DNA of 41,070 nucleotides from positions 1-41,070 of the forward strand of contig CAIYYW010000091.1 of the NCBI GenBank assembly GCA_903930515.1, given 5' to 3'. The notes under the pieces are model-generated. The model ran no database searches and was not told where the DNA came from. It saw only the letters and a program-made list of their open reading frames with translations. This DNA is from an uncultured delta proteobacterium. GTDB taxonomy: Bacteria; RBG-13-61-14; DRUE01. Position numbers and translations under genes: made by a program. How positions within the stretch are numbered: the first letter of the stretch is position 1; each line of letters opens with the position of its first letter. This document shows positions 20,405 through 31,139 of this stretch, in pieces.

Positions 20405-21037
20405 ATGGATGGCAAGGGACTCCGGTTCATCGTCTCCGCTCCCAGCGGCGCGGGCAAGACCAGCCTGTGCAAGGCGGTCCTGAAAAACATCAACGGCAGT
20501 TTCTCCCGGCCGCTGAAATGGTCCTGCTCCTACACCACCCGGTCCCCCAGGCAGGGCGAGCGCGACGGCGACGATTATTTCTTCGTCAACGACCGGGAGT
20601 TCGACCGGATGGTCCAGGCCGGCGAGTTCGCGGAATGGGCCTTGGTCCACGACCGCCGCTACGGGACTTCCCAGCGGTATTTGCGGGAAGCGGAGGAGAA
20701 GGGGATTGATCTGCTGTTGGAGATTGACTGCCAGGGGGCGCGCGCGCTGCGGGAGAAAAAATTGGCCGGGTCTTACATCTTTATTTTGCCCCCGAGCCGG
20801 GAGGAACTGGAGCGGAGATTGAGGCGCCGGGGCACGGAATCCGAGGAGGTAATCCAAAGGCGATTGAGCCGGGCGTTGGAGGAAGTTGAAGAATACCGAT
20901 TTTACGACTATCTTATAATAAACGATCAGTTTGAATCGGCGGTCAAGGAACTGGAGGGGATCATTCTCGCGGAGCGGGATCGCCTTTCCATCCGGGAAGC
21001 TAAAGTCAAACCGATCCTGGACCAATTTCGGAGGTAA
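20405..21037 (+). CDS. gmk: Guanylate kinase
   Basis: FIVSAPSGAGKTSLCKAV, SCSYTTRSPRQGERDGDDYFFV. ORF track start 20273 is an over-extension. Confidence 0.95.
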   Translation: MDGKGLRFIVSAPSGAGKTSLCKAVLKNINGSFSRPLKWSCSYTTRSPRQGERDGDDYFFVNDREFDRMVQAGEFAEWALVHDRRYGTSQRYLREAEEKGIDLLLEIDCQGARALREKKLAGSYIFILPPSREELERRLRRRGTESEEVIQRRLSRALEEVEEYRFYDYLIINDQFESAVKELEGIILAERDRLSIREAKVKPILDQFRR

Positions 21038-21040
21038 GAA

Positions 21041-21292
21041 ATGGCAAGAATAACGGTGGAAGATTGTTTGAAGCAGGTTAATAACCGGTTCGCCCTGGTC
21101 AAGCTGGCGGTAAAGCGGACCAAGCAATTGCTTAAAGGCGCCCTGCCCGAGGTGAAATCGGACAACAAGGAGATCATCGTGGCGCTCCGGGAGATCGCTC
21201 AGGGCAAAATAAAAATGGCCGCTCCCCTTCCGAAAAAGGCGGCCAAGAAATTCCGTTATATCCAGGTCAAGCTGGACGAGGAGCACTTTTAA
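21041..21292 (+). CDS. rpoZ: RNA polymerase omega subunit
   Basis: [33 protein letters not shown]. Position between gmk and relA/spoT. Confidence 0.92.
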   Translation: MARITVEDCLKQVNNRFALVKLAVKRTKQLLKGALPEVKSDNKEIIVALREIAQGKIKMAAPLPKKAAKKFRYIQVKLDEEHF

Positions 21293-21307
21293 GTCGGGCC
21301 TTCAAAT

Positions 21308-23461
21308 TTGATCCGGATCAACGATATTATTGAACGACTGTTGGGCTACAAGCTTAAGCCCAAGGTTGAGTTGATCCAAAAAGCCTACATCTGGAGCGCG
21401 CGCCTCCACAAAGACCAACGCCGCCTTTCCGGAAGGCCTTACCTGTCGCATCCATTGGAAGTGGCCGGTATTCTCACCGAGCTTCAGGCGGACGAGCCTA
21501 CGATCGCGGCCGGGTTGCTCCACGACACCATTGAAGACTGCGCTGTGACCAAGCCGGAGTTGGAGCGGGAATTCGGGGACGAGATCTCCAACCTGGTGGA
21601 CGGGGTGACCCGGGTGGGCAAGATCAGCCGGGGAAACAAGCCCGAGCTTCAGGCCGAATACTTGGGCAAGATGATCCTGGCAATGGCCCGCGACATCCGG
21701 GTGGTGCTGATCAAGCTCGCGGACCGGCTCCATAATATGCAGACCTTGAATTTCCACCCCGAGCAGAAACAGGTGGAGATCGCCGAGGAGACCCTGGAGA
21801 TTTACGCCCCCATCGCCCACCGGCTCGGCATTTACTGGATCAAGACCGAACTGGAGGATTTGTCCTTCCGCTACCTCAAGCCGGAAATCTATTACCGGCT
21901 GGTGGAAGAGGTGGCCAAGATCGCGCATCAGCGTCAGGATTACCTCAAGCGGGTTCAGAGCATTTTAAAGGAAAAGCTGAAAGCCGCGGGTCTGGAGGCG
22001 GAGGTTGAGGGGAGGATCAAGCATTATTACAGCATTTACCAGAAGCTGGAACAGCAGAAGCTCAGCCTGGAAGAAATGAATGATCTTTACGGGTTCCGGA
22101 TCCTGACCAAAACCATCCGCGAATGTTACGAGGCCCTCTATGTGATCCACTCCTTCTGGGTGCCGGTTCCGGGCAGGATCAAGGATTATATCGCGCTCCC
22201 CAAAACCAACCTTTACCAGTCGCTCCACACCTCCGTGATCGGACCGGAGGGGGAGCGGATTGAAATCCAGATCCGGACTTACGAGATGCACAAGATCGCG
22301 GAAGAAGGGATCGCCGCGCATTGGCTCTACAAGAAAGGCGTAAGCGTGATTGAGGAGGATGAGGAGGATCATTTTGCCTGGCTGAAAAGGCTGGTGGAGT
22401 TCAAGCAGGAATTGTCCGACCCGCACCAGTTCCTGGAAACGGTGAAGAGCGATTTATTCCCGGATGAAGTTTATGTCTTCACCCCCAAGAGCGACCTGAA
22501 TGTCTTCCCCAAAGGGGCCACCCCGATTGACTTCGCCTTTTCCGTCCATACCGATCTCGGCGTCCATTGCGCCGGCGCCCGGGTCAACAACCGGATCGTG
22601 CCCCTCTCCTATAAGCTGAAGAGCGGGGACATCGTGGAAATAATTTCCAGCAAGGAAACCCATCCGGTCAAGGCCTGGCTGGAAATTTCCTTCACCCAGC
22701 GGGCCCGGACCAAGATCCAGCACTACCTCCGTTCGGAGGAAACCAAGAAAAGCTCGGAGCTGGGCCGTCAGATTATTGAAACCGAATTACTCAAGTTCGA
22801 CCTCCATCTCAACAACCTGATCAAATCCGGAAAGCTGGACGAGCTGGCGAGGAAGTTCAGCTTCGCAGATCACAAGAAGCTGCTGGAGGCGATCGGGTAT
22901 GGAAAATTTTCGCACCGGAAGATCGTCGCCCAACTGGTTTCCCGGGACGAGTTGCGGAGGATGGCGCCGGGCGTGGGCCGGAAGGGCGGGCGCAAGGCGG
23001 GCGCGGATAAAAAGCCGCGGGGCATTTTGATCAAGAGCGTGAACGAGCCGCTGATCCAGTTCGGCCCCTGCTGCCAGCCGCTCCCGGGCGAGGAGATCGT
23101 GGTTTATCTTACGCCCGATTCCGGATACGCGGTGCACAAGGCGGGTTGCCCGAAAATCCAGGGCCTGGACCCGGACAAGATCATCCCGGCCGGATGGTCT
23201 AAAAAAATCAAGGGGACCTTTACCACCACCATTGAAGTGGTGAGCTCGGATGAAACCGGCTTGCTCTCGGAAATGAGCGGGGCCATCAGCAAGCTCGGGA
23301 TCAACATCAGCAAGGCCTTGGTCCGGACCATTGACGGACAGAAGGCCGTGGCCACTTTTGAAATCCAGTTGAATAACGCCTCGGAACTCAGCCGCGTGCT
23401 CAACCGGCTCGGCCGGATCAGGAAAGTGATCAGCGTGGAAAAAATTTCCGGGGCTTCTTGA
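21308..23461 (+). CDS. relA/spoT: Bifunctional (p)ppGpp synthetase/hydrolase (Rsh/SpoT type)
   Basis: HD motif (SHPLEVAGIL ... LLHDTIED), synthetase YGFRILT/IEIQIRT, TGS and ACT domains. TTG start. Confidence 0.95.
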   Translation: MIRINDIIERLLGYKLKPKVELIQKAYIWSARLHKDQRRLSGRPYLSHPLEVAGILTELQADEPTIAAGLLHDTIEDCAVTKPELEREFGDEISNLVDGVTRVGKISRGNKPELQAEYLGKMILAMARDIRVVLIKLADRLHNMQTLNFHPEQKQVEIAEETLEIYAPIAHRLGIYWIKTELEDLSFRYLKPEIYYRLVEEVAKIAHQRQDYLKRVQSILKEKLKAAGLEAEVEGRIKHYYSIYQKLEQQKLSLEEMNDLYGFRILTKTIRECYEALYVIHSFWVPVPGRIKDYIALPKTNLYQSLHTSVIGPEGERIEIQIRTYEMHKIAEEGIAAHWLYKKGVSVIEEDEEDHFAWLKRLVEFKQELSDPHQFLETVKSDLFPDEVYVFTPKSDLNVFPKGATPIDFAFSVHTDLGVHCAGARVNNRIVPLSYKLKSGDIVEIISSKETHPVKAWLEISFTQRARTKIQHYLRSEETKKSSELGRQIIETELLKFDLHLNNLIKSGKLDELARKFSFADHKKLLEAIGYGKFSHRKIVAQLVSRDELRRMAPGVGRKGGRKAGADKKPRGILIKSVNEPLIQFGPCCQPLPGEEIVVYLTPDSGYAVHKAGCPKIQGLDPDKIIPAGWSKKIKGTFTTTIEVVSSDETGLLSEMSGAISKLGINISKALVRTIDGQKAVATFEIQLNNASELSRVLNRLGRIRKVISVEKISGAS

Positions 23462-23498
23462 TTCGGGGACCAGACATTCCGGTCTGCGCACATTTGTT

Positions 23499-23690
23499 TT
23501 AAGCCGCTTTCTCCACCTTGCCGCTCCTTAAACAGCGCGTGCAGATCATCACCCGCTTATTCCCCTTCTTGGTCTTGATCCGGACCTGCTGAAGGTTCGG
23601 CTGAAAAGTCCGGTGGGTCTTCCGATGGGAATGGCTGATGTTATTACCGAACCCAACCCCTTTGCCGCATACTGAGCATTTATAACTCAT
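23499..23690 (-). CDS. rpmB: 50S ribosomal protein L28 (Cys-containing form)
   Basis: MSYKCSVCGKGVGFGNNISHSHRKTHRTFQPNLQQVRI ... MICTRCLRSGKV. Confidence 0.95.
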   Translation of the reverse strand: MSYKCSVCGKGVGFGNNISHSHRKTHRTFQPNLQQVRIKTKKGNKRVMICTRCLRSGKVEKAA

Positions 23691-23711
23691 CTTCTCTCTC
23701 CTTATCTTTTA

Positions 23712-23786
23712 TGGTAGGAACGGTGGGATTTGAACCCACAACCCCTGCCGCGTCAGGGCAGTGCTCTTCCATTGAGCTACGTTCCT
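23712..23786 (-). tRNA. tRNA-Val(GAC)
   Basis: 75-nt cloverleaf AGGAACG-TA-GCTCAATGGAAGAGC-A-CTGCC-CTGACGC-GGCAG-GGGTT-GTGGGTTCAAATCCCAC-CGTTCCT-A-CCA. Loop CTGACGC gives anticodon GAC. Confidence 0.93.
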
Positions 23787-23800
23787 TCAATACCCTCAAA

Positions 23801-23828
23801 AGTCTAACCCATCCCGCCTGAAAGTCAA
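23801..23828 (-). promoter_or_regulatory. Promoter TTGACT-16-TAGACT for tRNA-Val/rpmB
   Basis: -35 complement at 23823-23828, -10 complement at 23801-23806, about 15 nt before the tRNA 5' end. Confidence 0.55.
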
Positions 23829-23909
23829 GTTTTTCATTATCCCCGCCCCGATAAATCCGGCCGGTTTTTACTCACAATCCCCCAGGCGGGGCAGGCAGGG
23901 GTTTGCGAT

Positions 23910-23938
23910 TTGACAGCTATTCCCAAATTTGTTATAAA
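23910..23938 (+). promoter_or_regulatory. Promoter TTGACA-17-TATAAA driving the signalling cluster
   Basis: Perfect -35 at 23910-23915, near-consensus -10 at 23933-23938, 17-bp spacer. Confidence 0.65.
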
Positions 23939-23944
23939 TTTATT

Positions 23945-24037
23945 ATGTTAATAAATGACTGTGCAAAACATTTTACACTGTTTTGGAATGACGGCAACCG
24001 GTCCTCCCTGAGAAAAGGCTCGGCAGATGACGGATAA
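23945..24037 (+). CDS. Putative 30-aa micro-ORF overlapping the kinase start
   Basis: ATG at the expected +1 of the promoter. Reads [30 protein letters not shown]-stop and overlaps kinase ATG 24027 by 11 nt. Confidence 0.25.
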   Translation: MLINDCAKHFTLFWNDGNRSSLRKGSADDG

Positions 24038-25591
24038 GAAAAAGTCTAAAAAAGAACTCCCAAACGAACTGACTGCCCTGCGCCGGCGAGTCTCGCACCT
24101 GGGAAAAGCAAAAGCGGATCAGAAAAGAACCGAGGTAAATTTACGGAAGGAAAAAAATAAGGCGCAAAAGTATCTGGATTTCGCTGGAGTAATTATTGTC
24201 GTTATTGATGCGGATCAAAGGGTAAGCCTGGTTAATAAAAAAGGTTGCGAGGTTCTGGGATGGCCGGAAAACAAGATGATCGGCAAAAACTGGTTTGATC
24301 ATTTCGTTCCGGAGACGGTCCGGAAAGAGACAAAAGAGGCTTTCCAAAAAATTATGGCAGGAAATATTGGGCCGGTGAAATATTTTGAAAACCCGCTTTT
24401 AACCAGGGGCGGCGAGTCAAAACTCATTGCCTGGAACAATACCATCCTGAGAGATGAGCAGGGCAAGATCATCGGCGCTTTAAGCTCGGGCGAGGACATC
24501 TCTTCCCGAGAGCGGATAGAAAATGAGATCATCATGCGCGAGGTCGAGTATCATTTCCTGTTTGATTCCGCCCCGGTCGGGATCTGGTTCGCTGATTACG
24601 AGGGGAATGTGCTTGAATGCAACCGGGCGATCAGCGAATTGACCGGTTACAGCCTGGAGGAATTTAAAGAGATTAAGCTGGAAAATATCTATTCCAATCC
24701 TGAAGACCGCAAAAAATTACTAAGCGAGATGGAGAACACCGGCCGGGTTCGGGATTTTGAAGTTAAATTGAAACGCAAGGAAGGCACGGTATTTTATGCG
24801 CTTTTGAATGAGGATCAAGTAATCAAGTCTGGATTAAAACTCATCCTGACCACGGCCCGGGATATTTCCCGGCGCAAACTTGCCGAAATGGCGCTCGCGG
24901 CAAAAGTGGCTGAGCTGGAGCAGTCCAATCAAGAGCTGGAGCAATTTGCTTATGTGGCCTCGCACGACCTCCAGGAGCCGCTCCGGATGGTTGCCAGCTA
25001 TACTCAGTTGCTGGGAAGCGCTATAGCGATGCCCTGGATCAGGATGCGAAAGATTTTATCAATTTTGCCGTGGATGGCGCCATCCGGATGCAAAGGTTAA
25101 TCTCCGACCTCCTGACCTATTCCCGGATCGACACCCGGGGAAAATACTTTGAAAAAGTGGATTCCCGTTCTGCGCTCGGACAGGCAATCGCTAACCTGCG
25201 CGCAACGATTGAAGAAAACAAGGCCGTCATCACCAATGACGATCTGCCCGAAGTAATCGCGGACGAGACCCAGTTGATCCAGGTGTTCCAGAACCTGATT
25301 GGAAACGCGATTAAATTTCGGAGCAGTGACCCTCCCCGCATCCATATTTCAGCAGAACTGAAAGGCAAGGAATGGCTCTTCTCGGTCCGCGATAATGGCA
25401 TCGGCATTGACCCGAGGTATTTTGACCGGATCTTTATCATCTTTCAGCGCCTGCACAGCCGGGACGAATATCCCGGCACCGGTATCGGCCTTACCTTATG
25501 CAAAAGAATTATTGAGCGGCACGGAGGCAAGATCCGGGTGGAGTCGGAGCCGGGAAAAGGATCCACTTTTTATTTCACAATTCCCGAGTAA
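24027..25591 (+). pseudogene. PAS-PAS sensor histidine kinase interrupted by a 1-nt frameshift
   Basis: ORF 24027-25100 ends ...[22 protein letters not shown]. The other frame continues [36 protein letters not shown] and an HATPase domain to 25591. Adding one base near 25016-25018 restores a continuous kinase. Confidence 0.85.
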
Positions 25592-25605
25592 TAAAGGAGG
25601 CAAAA

Positions 25606-26064
25606 ATGAACAATAATACGCAACCTGTAAAACCCATTGAAATTCTCCTGGTGGAGGATAATCCCGGAGATGCCCGGCTGGCAAAAGAAGCGCTCAAAGA
25701 CAGCAAAGTGCTCAATGAACTTTATCATGTGGATGACGGGGTAAAAGCGATGCAATTCCTGCGCAAGCAAGGCAAATATGCTGGAGTTCCCCGACCCGAC
25801 CTGGTTTTGCTGGACTTGAACCTTCCCAAAAAGGACGGCCGGGAAGTCCTCGCTGAGATCAAGGCCGATGACGATTTAAAACGGATCCCGGTGGTGATCC
25901 TGACCATTTCCCTGAATGAGGAAGACATTTTGAAAACTTATAACCTTCACGCCAATTGCTACATCACCAAGCCGGTTGACCTGGAGCAATTCATCAAGGT
26001 GGTGAAGTCCATAGAGGAATTCTGGTTCACCATCGTCAAACTTCCTCCCAAGAAGATACAATGA
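25606..26064 (+). CDS. Single-domain response regulator (Rcp1-like)
   Basis: [59 protein letters not shown]. Confidence 0.92.
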   Translation: MNNNTQPVKPIEILLVEDNPGDARLAKEALKDSKVLNELYHVDDGVKAMQFLRKQGKYAGVPRPDLVLLDLNLPKKDGREVLAEIKADDDLKRIPVVILTISLNEEDILKTYNLHANCYITKPVDLEQFIKVVKSIEEFWFTIVKLPPKKIQ

Positions 26065-29000
26065 GCGGGAAAAAGGTCAAAATCCTTCTGGTGGAAGACA
26101 ATCCCGCGGATGTGCGCCTGATCCGGGAGATGCTTTCCGAGGAGAAAGAAACACGATTTGAACTGGAGTCGGCTAATCTGCTTTCGGTTGCACTGGAAAA
26201 AATAGCCAAACCCGGCTCCGGCAATGGATTGGATCTCATCCTCCTGGACCTCGGCCTCCCGGATAGTATCGGCTTTGACACCTTCCTTAAAACCCACGCC
26301 GAGTCCTCGGAACTGCCGATTATCATCCTAACCGTAATGGATGACCAGGAGCTGGCGGTGGAGGCGGTTCGCGGCGGAGCCCAGGATTACCTGGTCAAGG
26401 GCCAGATGAATAGCAACCTGCTGACCCGGTCCATCCGGTATGCCATAGAGCGCAAGCGGGCCGAGGAAGATTTACGGAAAAGCCAAAATTATTTCCGGTC
26501 CCTGATTGAAAATTCCTTTGACACCATTATGATCCTGGATCAAAAAGCGGTAATCCAATATGTAAGTCCTCCCGTGCAGCGCATCCTCGGTTATGCTCGG
26601 GGAGAAGGGCTTTCTCAAAGCGCCCTGGTTTTTATTCATCCTGAAGACCATAAATATGTTATGGAAAAATTCGCGGAATGCGTCCAAAATCCCGGGATGA
26701 TTGCCGTCATCAATCTCCGGCTCCGACATAAGGACGGCTCCTGGCGGCTGGTGGAAGCCACAGGCCGAAGCCTGTTCCATGACCCCGCGGTGAAAGGTTT
26801 CATTATCAATTTCCGCGACATCACGGAGCACAAGCAGATGGAGGACGCGCTGCGGGTGAGCGAGCAAAGATTTCAGCGCGCTATCACTGCGATGGAAGGT
26901 GGCCTTTGGGAATGGGATCTTTCAACCAATCAGGAGTTTTTTTCCCCTCGCTGGTGTGAGATTATCGGCTACTCGGTTGATGATCCGGAATTGCCGCATA
27001 CATACAATTCGTGGGCAGAAAGAATCCACCCTGATGACTCCGAGCGTGTGATGAGTGCTCTGAAGAACCATCTTGAGAAGGGCGCAAAATATGATGTTGA
27101 CTATCGGCATCGGCATAAATCGGGTGAATACCGCTGGCAAAATTCCAAGGGCCTGACGATTTTTGACGAGAGAGGAAAGCCTGAGAAAATGGTCGGGTGT
27201 ATCTCCGACATTACCGTGCGCAAGCGGGCGGAGCGGGCGGTTGCGGACAAGAACCGGGTTCTCACCTTCATCAACAACTACTCCAACGAGCTCTTGTCCC
27301 AGCCCCCAGACCAGATCAACGATTTTGTGGTGCGGAGGCTCAAGGACTTCACCGGAGCTGCCGCCGTGCTGATCACGAGTTACGACGCGAAGTCGTCGGA
27401 CCTCGTGGTCCAGGCCTCAACGCTCAACGAGGAGCACAACTCGCTGATTTTCCGACTCCTGGGCAAGCAAATCATCGGCTTCCGAAGCCATGTGGATCCG
27501 GCCATGTATGAGGAGATAACCACACAGGTCATTGGCATAAGGCAGTCCATTCACGAGGTCACATTCGGCGCGGTACCCAAACCGATCGGCGCCGCAATCC
27601 AGGCGGCTCTCGGCATCTCGTGGTTCACCGGCGCGGCGTTGACGAAAGACAAGCAACTCGTAGGAACATTGATGATCGTCGGCAACGCCGAAACGAGCCC
27701 TCTCGACCAGGAGTTTCTCTCCACATTTTCGAGCATCACCGGCAACGCCCTCGAGCGCAAACGGACGGAGGAGGAGTTGCGAGAGTCCGAGCAGCGATAC
27801 GCCACCCTCTTCCGGAACGCGGCGGAGGGGATACTCGTTGCGGACATTGAGACGAAGGTGTTCGTCTACGCCAACCCCGCCATCTGCCGGATGCTGGGCT
27901 ACTCCGAGGAGGAGATAAAGCGCCTCGGCGTCCAGGACATTCACCCGGCGGAGTCCCTCGCGCATGTGCTAGGCGTGTTTGAGGCCCAGGCCCTCGGCAA
28001 GAAGCCCTTCTCGAGGGAGCTCCCCTGCCGGCGGAAGGACGGCTCCGTCATCTACGCCGACATCGCCGCCAGCGGCATGGTCCTCAATAAAAGGCGCTGC
28101 AATGTGGGCTTCTTCTCCGATGTCACCGAACGCAAGCGGGCGGAAGAGGAGCTGCTCCGCTCGGAGACCAAGTTCCGCACCCTCTACGATACGACCAGCG
28201 ACGCGGTGATGCTGCTGGACCAGAAAGGCTTTTTCGACTGCAACCAGGCGACCCTGGCGATCTTCGGCTTTGCCACCCGGGAGGAGTTCTGCTCCAAACA
28301 CCCCGGCGAGGTGTCGCCTCCTAGGCAGCCGTGCGGCACGGATTCCATGACCCTAGCCAACCAGCGGATTGCCACGGCTTTGGAAAAGGGCAGCAACCAA
28401 TTTGAATGGACGCATAAAAGAGCCGACACCGGCGCGGTCTTTCCCGCCGAGGTGCGCCTCAGCGCCATGGAACTGGACGGCAAACCGGTGGTTCAGGCGG
28501 TTGTGCGCGACATCACCGTGCGCAAGCGGGCGGAAGAGGAGTTGAAATTCAAGAACCTTATTTTGTCCACCCAGATTGAAACCTCAATGGATGGAATCCT
28601 GGTGGTTGATCAAAACGGCAAAATATTATCAGTCAACCGCCGCTTTGCCGAGATGTGGGGAATTCCCGACGAGGTGCTGGAGTCCAAGTCCGACCAGCGC
28701 GCCCTCCAATCGGTCAATGACAAGCTCGCGGAACCGGAGCGCTTTATTGAGAAGGTAAAATATCTTTACAGCCATCCCGAGGAGACCAGCCACGATGAAA
28801 TCGCCCTCCAAGACGGCAGGATCTTTGACCGCTACTCATCCTCAATGATGGGAAGCGACCGCCAGTCTCTCGGACGGGTCTGGTATTTCCGCGACATCAC
28901 CCTTTACAAAAAAAACGAAACCGAACTGATGCGGGCCGAGAAGCTGGAATCTTTGAGTCTGCTCGCCGGGGGCATTGCCCATGATTTCAATAACCTGCTG

Positions 29001-30110
29001 GCGGTGATTTTGGGAAACCTGTCCCTTTCCCTGAGCGCGCCCGCGCTTGACCCGGACTTGAAGGAAAACCTGCAAGAGGCGGAAACCGCTTCTTCCCGGG
29101 CCAAGGAATTGATCCGGCAATTGCTCACCTTTGCCAAGGGCGGCGCCCCGATCCGGAAGGCCGCCAACATCGTGGATTTGATCAAGGAGTCAACCTCTTT
29201 CGCCATCAGCGGCTCCAATGTCCGGGCTGAATTCTTCATCCCCGGGGACCTCTGGCCGGTGGAGGTGGACTTGCCCCAGATCAGCCAGGTGATCAGCAAC
29301 CTGGCGATCAACGCGGTCCAGGCCATGCCCAAAGGCGGGACCGTGAAAATTATGGCCGAGAATGTGCTGGTGGAAGAAAAAAATAATTTGCCGCTCAATC
29401 CCGGAAGATATATCAAGGTCTCGGTGAGGGACCAGGGAATCGGCATCTCCGAAGAAAATCTGGATAAAATCTTTGACCCCTATTTCACCACCAAAAAAAC
29501 CGGGTCCGGTCTTGGACTGGCGACCACCTATTCCATCATCAAGAAACACGACGGCTTGATCAGCGTGGAAAGCAAAAAGAACGCCGGAACCAATTTCTAT
29601 TTTTATCTGCCCGCCTCCTTAAGATCCGCGGACCCGACCCTCTTCCACGAAGAAAATTTGGTTCTGGGCAGCGGCCGGATCCTGGTGATGGATGACGAGG
29701 AAATCATCCGCAACACCGCCGGCCGGATGCTCAAGTCCCTCGGCTATGAAGTGGAATTGGCCGAAGATGGCGAAATTATGCTGGAGCTTTACCGGCAGGC
29801 GAAAAATTCCGGACATCCCTTTGACGCCGTGATTATGGACCTGACCATTCCCGGCGGAATGGGGGGAAAGGAGGCAATCCGGAAATTGCTCAAGCTTGAC
29901 CCGGACGCGGTTGCCATTGTCTCCAGCGGCTATTCCAACGACCAGATTATGGCTCAACATTCCAAATACGGCTTTTCCGGCGTGGTGGTCAAGCCCTATA
30001 AGCTGGTGGAATTGGGCCGGGTGTTAAACGATATTTTGACCAACCGAAAACAGTCCAAAACCATCCCCCGCCCAAGCTCCCGGGCGACGGAGCCCGACCG
30101 ACACCTTTGA
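26061..30110 (+). CDS. Hybrid sensor histidine kinase, REC-PASn-GAF-PASn-HisKA-HATPase-REC
   Basis: 1349 aa. N-terminal REC ([13 protein letters not shown]), repeated (E/V)RKRAEE linkers, GAF-like segment about 27240-27750, [20 protein letters not shown] His[16 protein letters not shown]-terminal REC ([11 protein letters not shown]). Confidence 0.92.
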   Translation: MSGKKVKILLVEDNPADVRLIREMLSEEKETRFELESANLLSVALEKIAKPGSGNGLDLILLDLGLPDSIGFDTFLKTHAESSELPIIILTVMDDQELAVEAVRGGAQDYLVKGQMNSNLLTRSIRYAIERKRAEEDLRKSQNYFRSLIENSFDTIMILDQKAVIQYVSPPVQRILGYARGEGLSQSALVFIHPEDHKYVMEKFAECVQNPGMIAVINLRLRHKDGSWRLVEATGRSLFHDPAVKGFIINFRDITEHKQMEDALRVSEQRFQRAITAMEGGLWEWDLSTNQEFFSPRWCEIIGYSVDDPELPHTYNSWAERIHPDDSERVMSALKNHLEKGAKYDVDYRHRHKSGEYRWQNSKGLTIFDERGKPEKMVGCISDITVRKRAERAVADKNRVLTFINNYSNELLSQPPDQINDFVVRRLKDFTGAAAVLITSYDAKSSDLVVQASTLNEEHNSLIFRLLGKQIIGFRSHVDPAMYEEITTQVIGIRQSIHEVTFGAVPKPIGAAIQAALGISWFTGAALTKDKQLVGTLMIVGNAETSPLDQEFLSTFSSITGNALERKRTEEELRESEQRYATLFRNAAEGILVADIETKVFVYANPAICRMLGYSEEEIKRLGVQDIHPAESLAHVLGVFEAQALGKKPFSRELPCRRKDGSVIYADIAASGMVLNKRRCNVGFFSDVTERKRAEEELLRSETKFRTLYDTTSDAVMLLDQKGFFDCNQATLAIFGFATREEFCSKHPGEVSPPRQPCGTDSMTLANQRIATALEKGSNQFEWTHKRADTGAVFPAEVRLSAMELDGKPVVQAVVRDITVRKRAEEELKFKNLILSTQIETSMDGILVVDQNGKILSVNRRFAEMWGIPDEVLESKSDQRALQSVNDKLAEPERFIEKVKYLYSHPEETSHDEIALQDGRIFDRYSSSMMGSDRQSLGRVWYFRDITLYKKNETELMRAEKLESLSLLAGGIAHDFNNLLAVILGNLSLSLSAPALDPDLKENLQEAETASSRAKELIRQLLTFAKGGAPIRKAANIVDLIKESTSFAISGSNVRAEFFIPGDLWPVEVDLPQISQVISNLAINAVQAMPKGGTVKIMAENVLVEEKNNLPLNPGRYIKVSVRDQGIGISEENLDKIFDPYFTTKKTGSGLGLATTYSIIKKHDGLISVESKKNAGTNFYFYLPASLRSADPTLFHEENLVLGSGRILVMDDEEIIRNTAGRMLKSLGYEVELAEDGEIMLELYRQAKNSGHPFDAVIMDLTIPGGMGGKEAIRKLLKLDPDAVAIVSSGYSNDQIMAQHSKYGFSGVVVKPYKLVELGRVLNDILTNRKQSKTIPRPSSRATEPDRHL

Positions 30111-30188
30111 AAAAGAGGACGGGAGCCGCTCTTCCAATCCGGCCGCAGTGTGCTAAGCTCTTGAAAAAGCCATTCGGGGGAATGGGAA

Positions 30189-31139
30189 ATGAAGAATTTT
30201 TTGAGCTTGTTTGCAGCGGCGGTTTTCAGTCTGGCCCTGGCCGCCTGCGTGAACCTGAAAAAGGTTGACCGGGGATGGGACAGCCCGCCCTATTTTGCTT
30301 TGGAGCGTCATGCCGAGATTGAGGGCATCAACCTCACTTACCTGGAATGCGGGAACGACAATCCGGAAAATATCGTTTTCATCCACGGCCTTTCCGGGAA
30401 TGTGATGAACTGGTGGGACCAGTTTGAGGATTTCCGAGATGATTACCATATCCTGATCCCGGATTTGCCCGGACACGGAAAATCCGGCAAGCCTGAAAAT
30501 TTCAACTACTCGGTGGAGAGCTTTGCCGGGATCATCGTCGCTCTGATGGACCAGGCGGGAATGGATCAAGCCGCCATCGTCGGCAACTCCCTGGGAGGAG
30601 CCATTGCCGGATACCTCGCCATCCATTACCCGGACCGGGTGAACAAGCTGGTCCTGAGCGATTCCGCCGGGGTCAAAATCAGCTCAACCCTTAAGGCCGT
30701 CACCCCTTTCGCCACCCCCATCACCATCCGATGGTCCGGCGTCACCAGCCAACGCCAGTATCCCGGAACCGACCAGAAAAACCGGGTCCGCGCCGATTTC
30801 TCCGCATCCTACCGCGACACCACCGAGGAGATCCCTTACCTCAAGGCCATAGACAAATCCCTGAACCAGATCGCCCGGTTTGACTTCAGCCAAGACCTGC
30901 CCCAAATCAAGGCCCCCACCCTGATCATCTGGGGAAGCAATGACAAGACCGTCCCCTTCAAAGTCCACCAGGTGTTCGTGGATAAAATCCCCGATACTAA
31001 ATTGTATGTCGTGGGCCAGGGAGGGCATACCCCCAATATGAGCAAGCCCGCGGAATTTGATTGCGCCCTGGAAAATTTCCTCGCCGGCAAGGACCTGGAA
31101 CCCTGCCATCAAATCATTGCCGAGGCGCAACCCAAATGA
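30189..31139 (+). CDS. Alpha/beta hydrolase, lipoprotein-like N-terminus
   Basis: FSLALAACVN lipobox-like segment, VFIHGLSGN, VGNSLGGAIAGY. Confidence 0.85.
   Translation: MKNFLSLFAAAVFSLALAACVNLKKVDRGWDSPPYFALERHAEIEGINLTYLECGNDNPENIVFIHGLSGNVMNWWDQFEDFRDDYHILIPDLPGHGKSGKPENFNYSVESFAGIIVALMDQAGMDQAAIVGNSLGGAIAGYLAIHYPDRVNKLVLSDSAGVKISSTLKAVTPFATPITIRWSGVTSQRQYPGTDQKNRVRADFSASYRDTTEEIPYLKAIDKSLNQIARFDFSQDLPQIKAPTLIIWGSNDKTVPFKVHQVFVDKIPDTKLYVVGQGGHTPNMSKPAEFDCALENFLAGKDLEPCHQIIAEAQPK

Noticed and set aside
26061-30110. Two separate genes fused by assembly error
   Set aside because: A single uninterrupted frame with regular REC-PAS-GAF-PAS-HisKA-REC order is biologically plausible; mosaic origin is the simpler reading.
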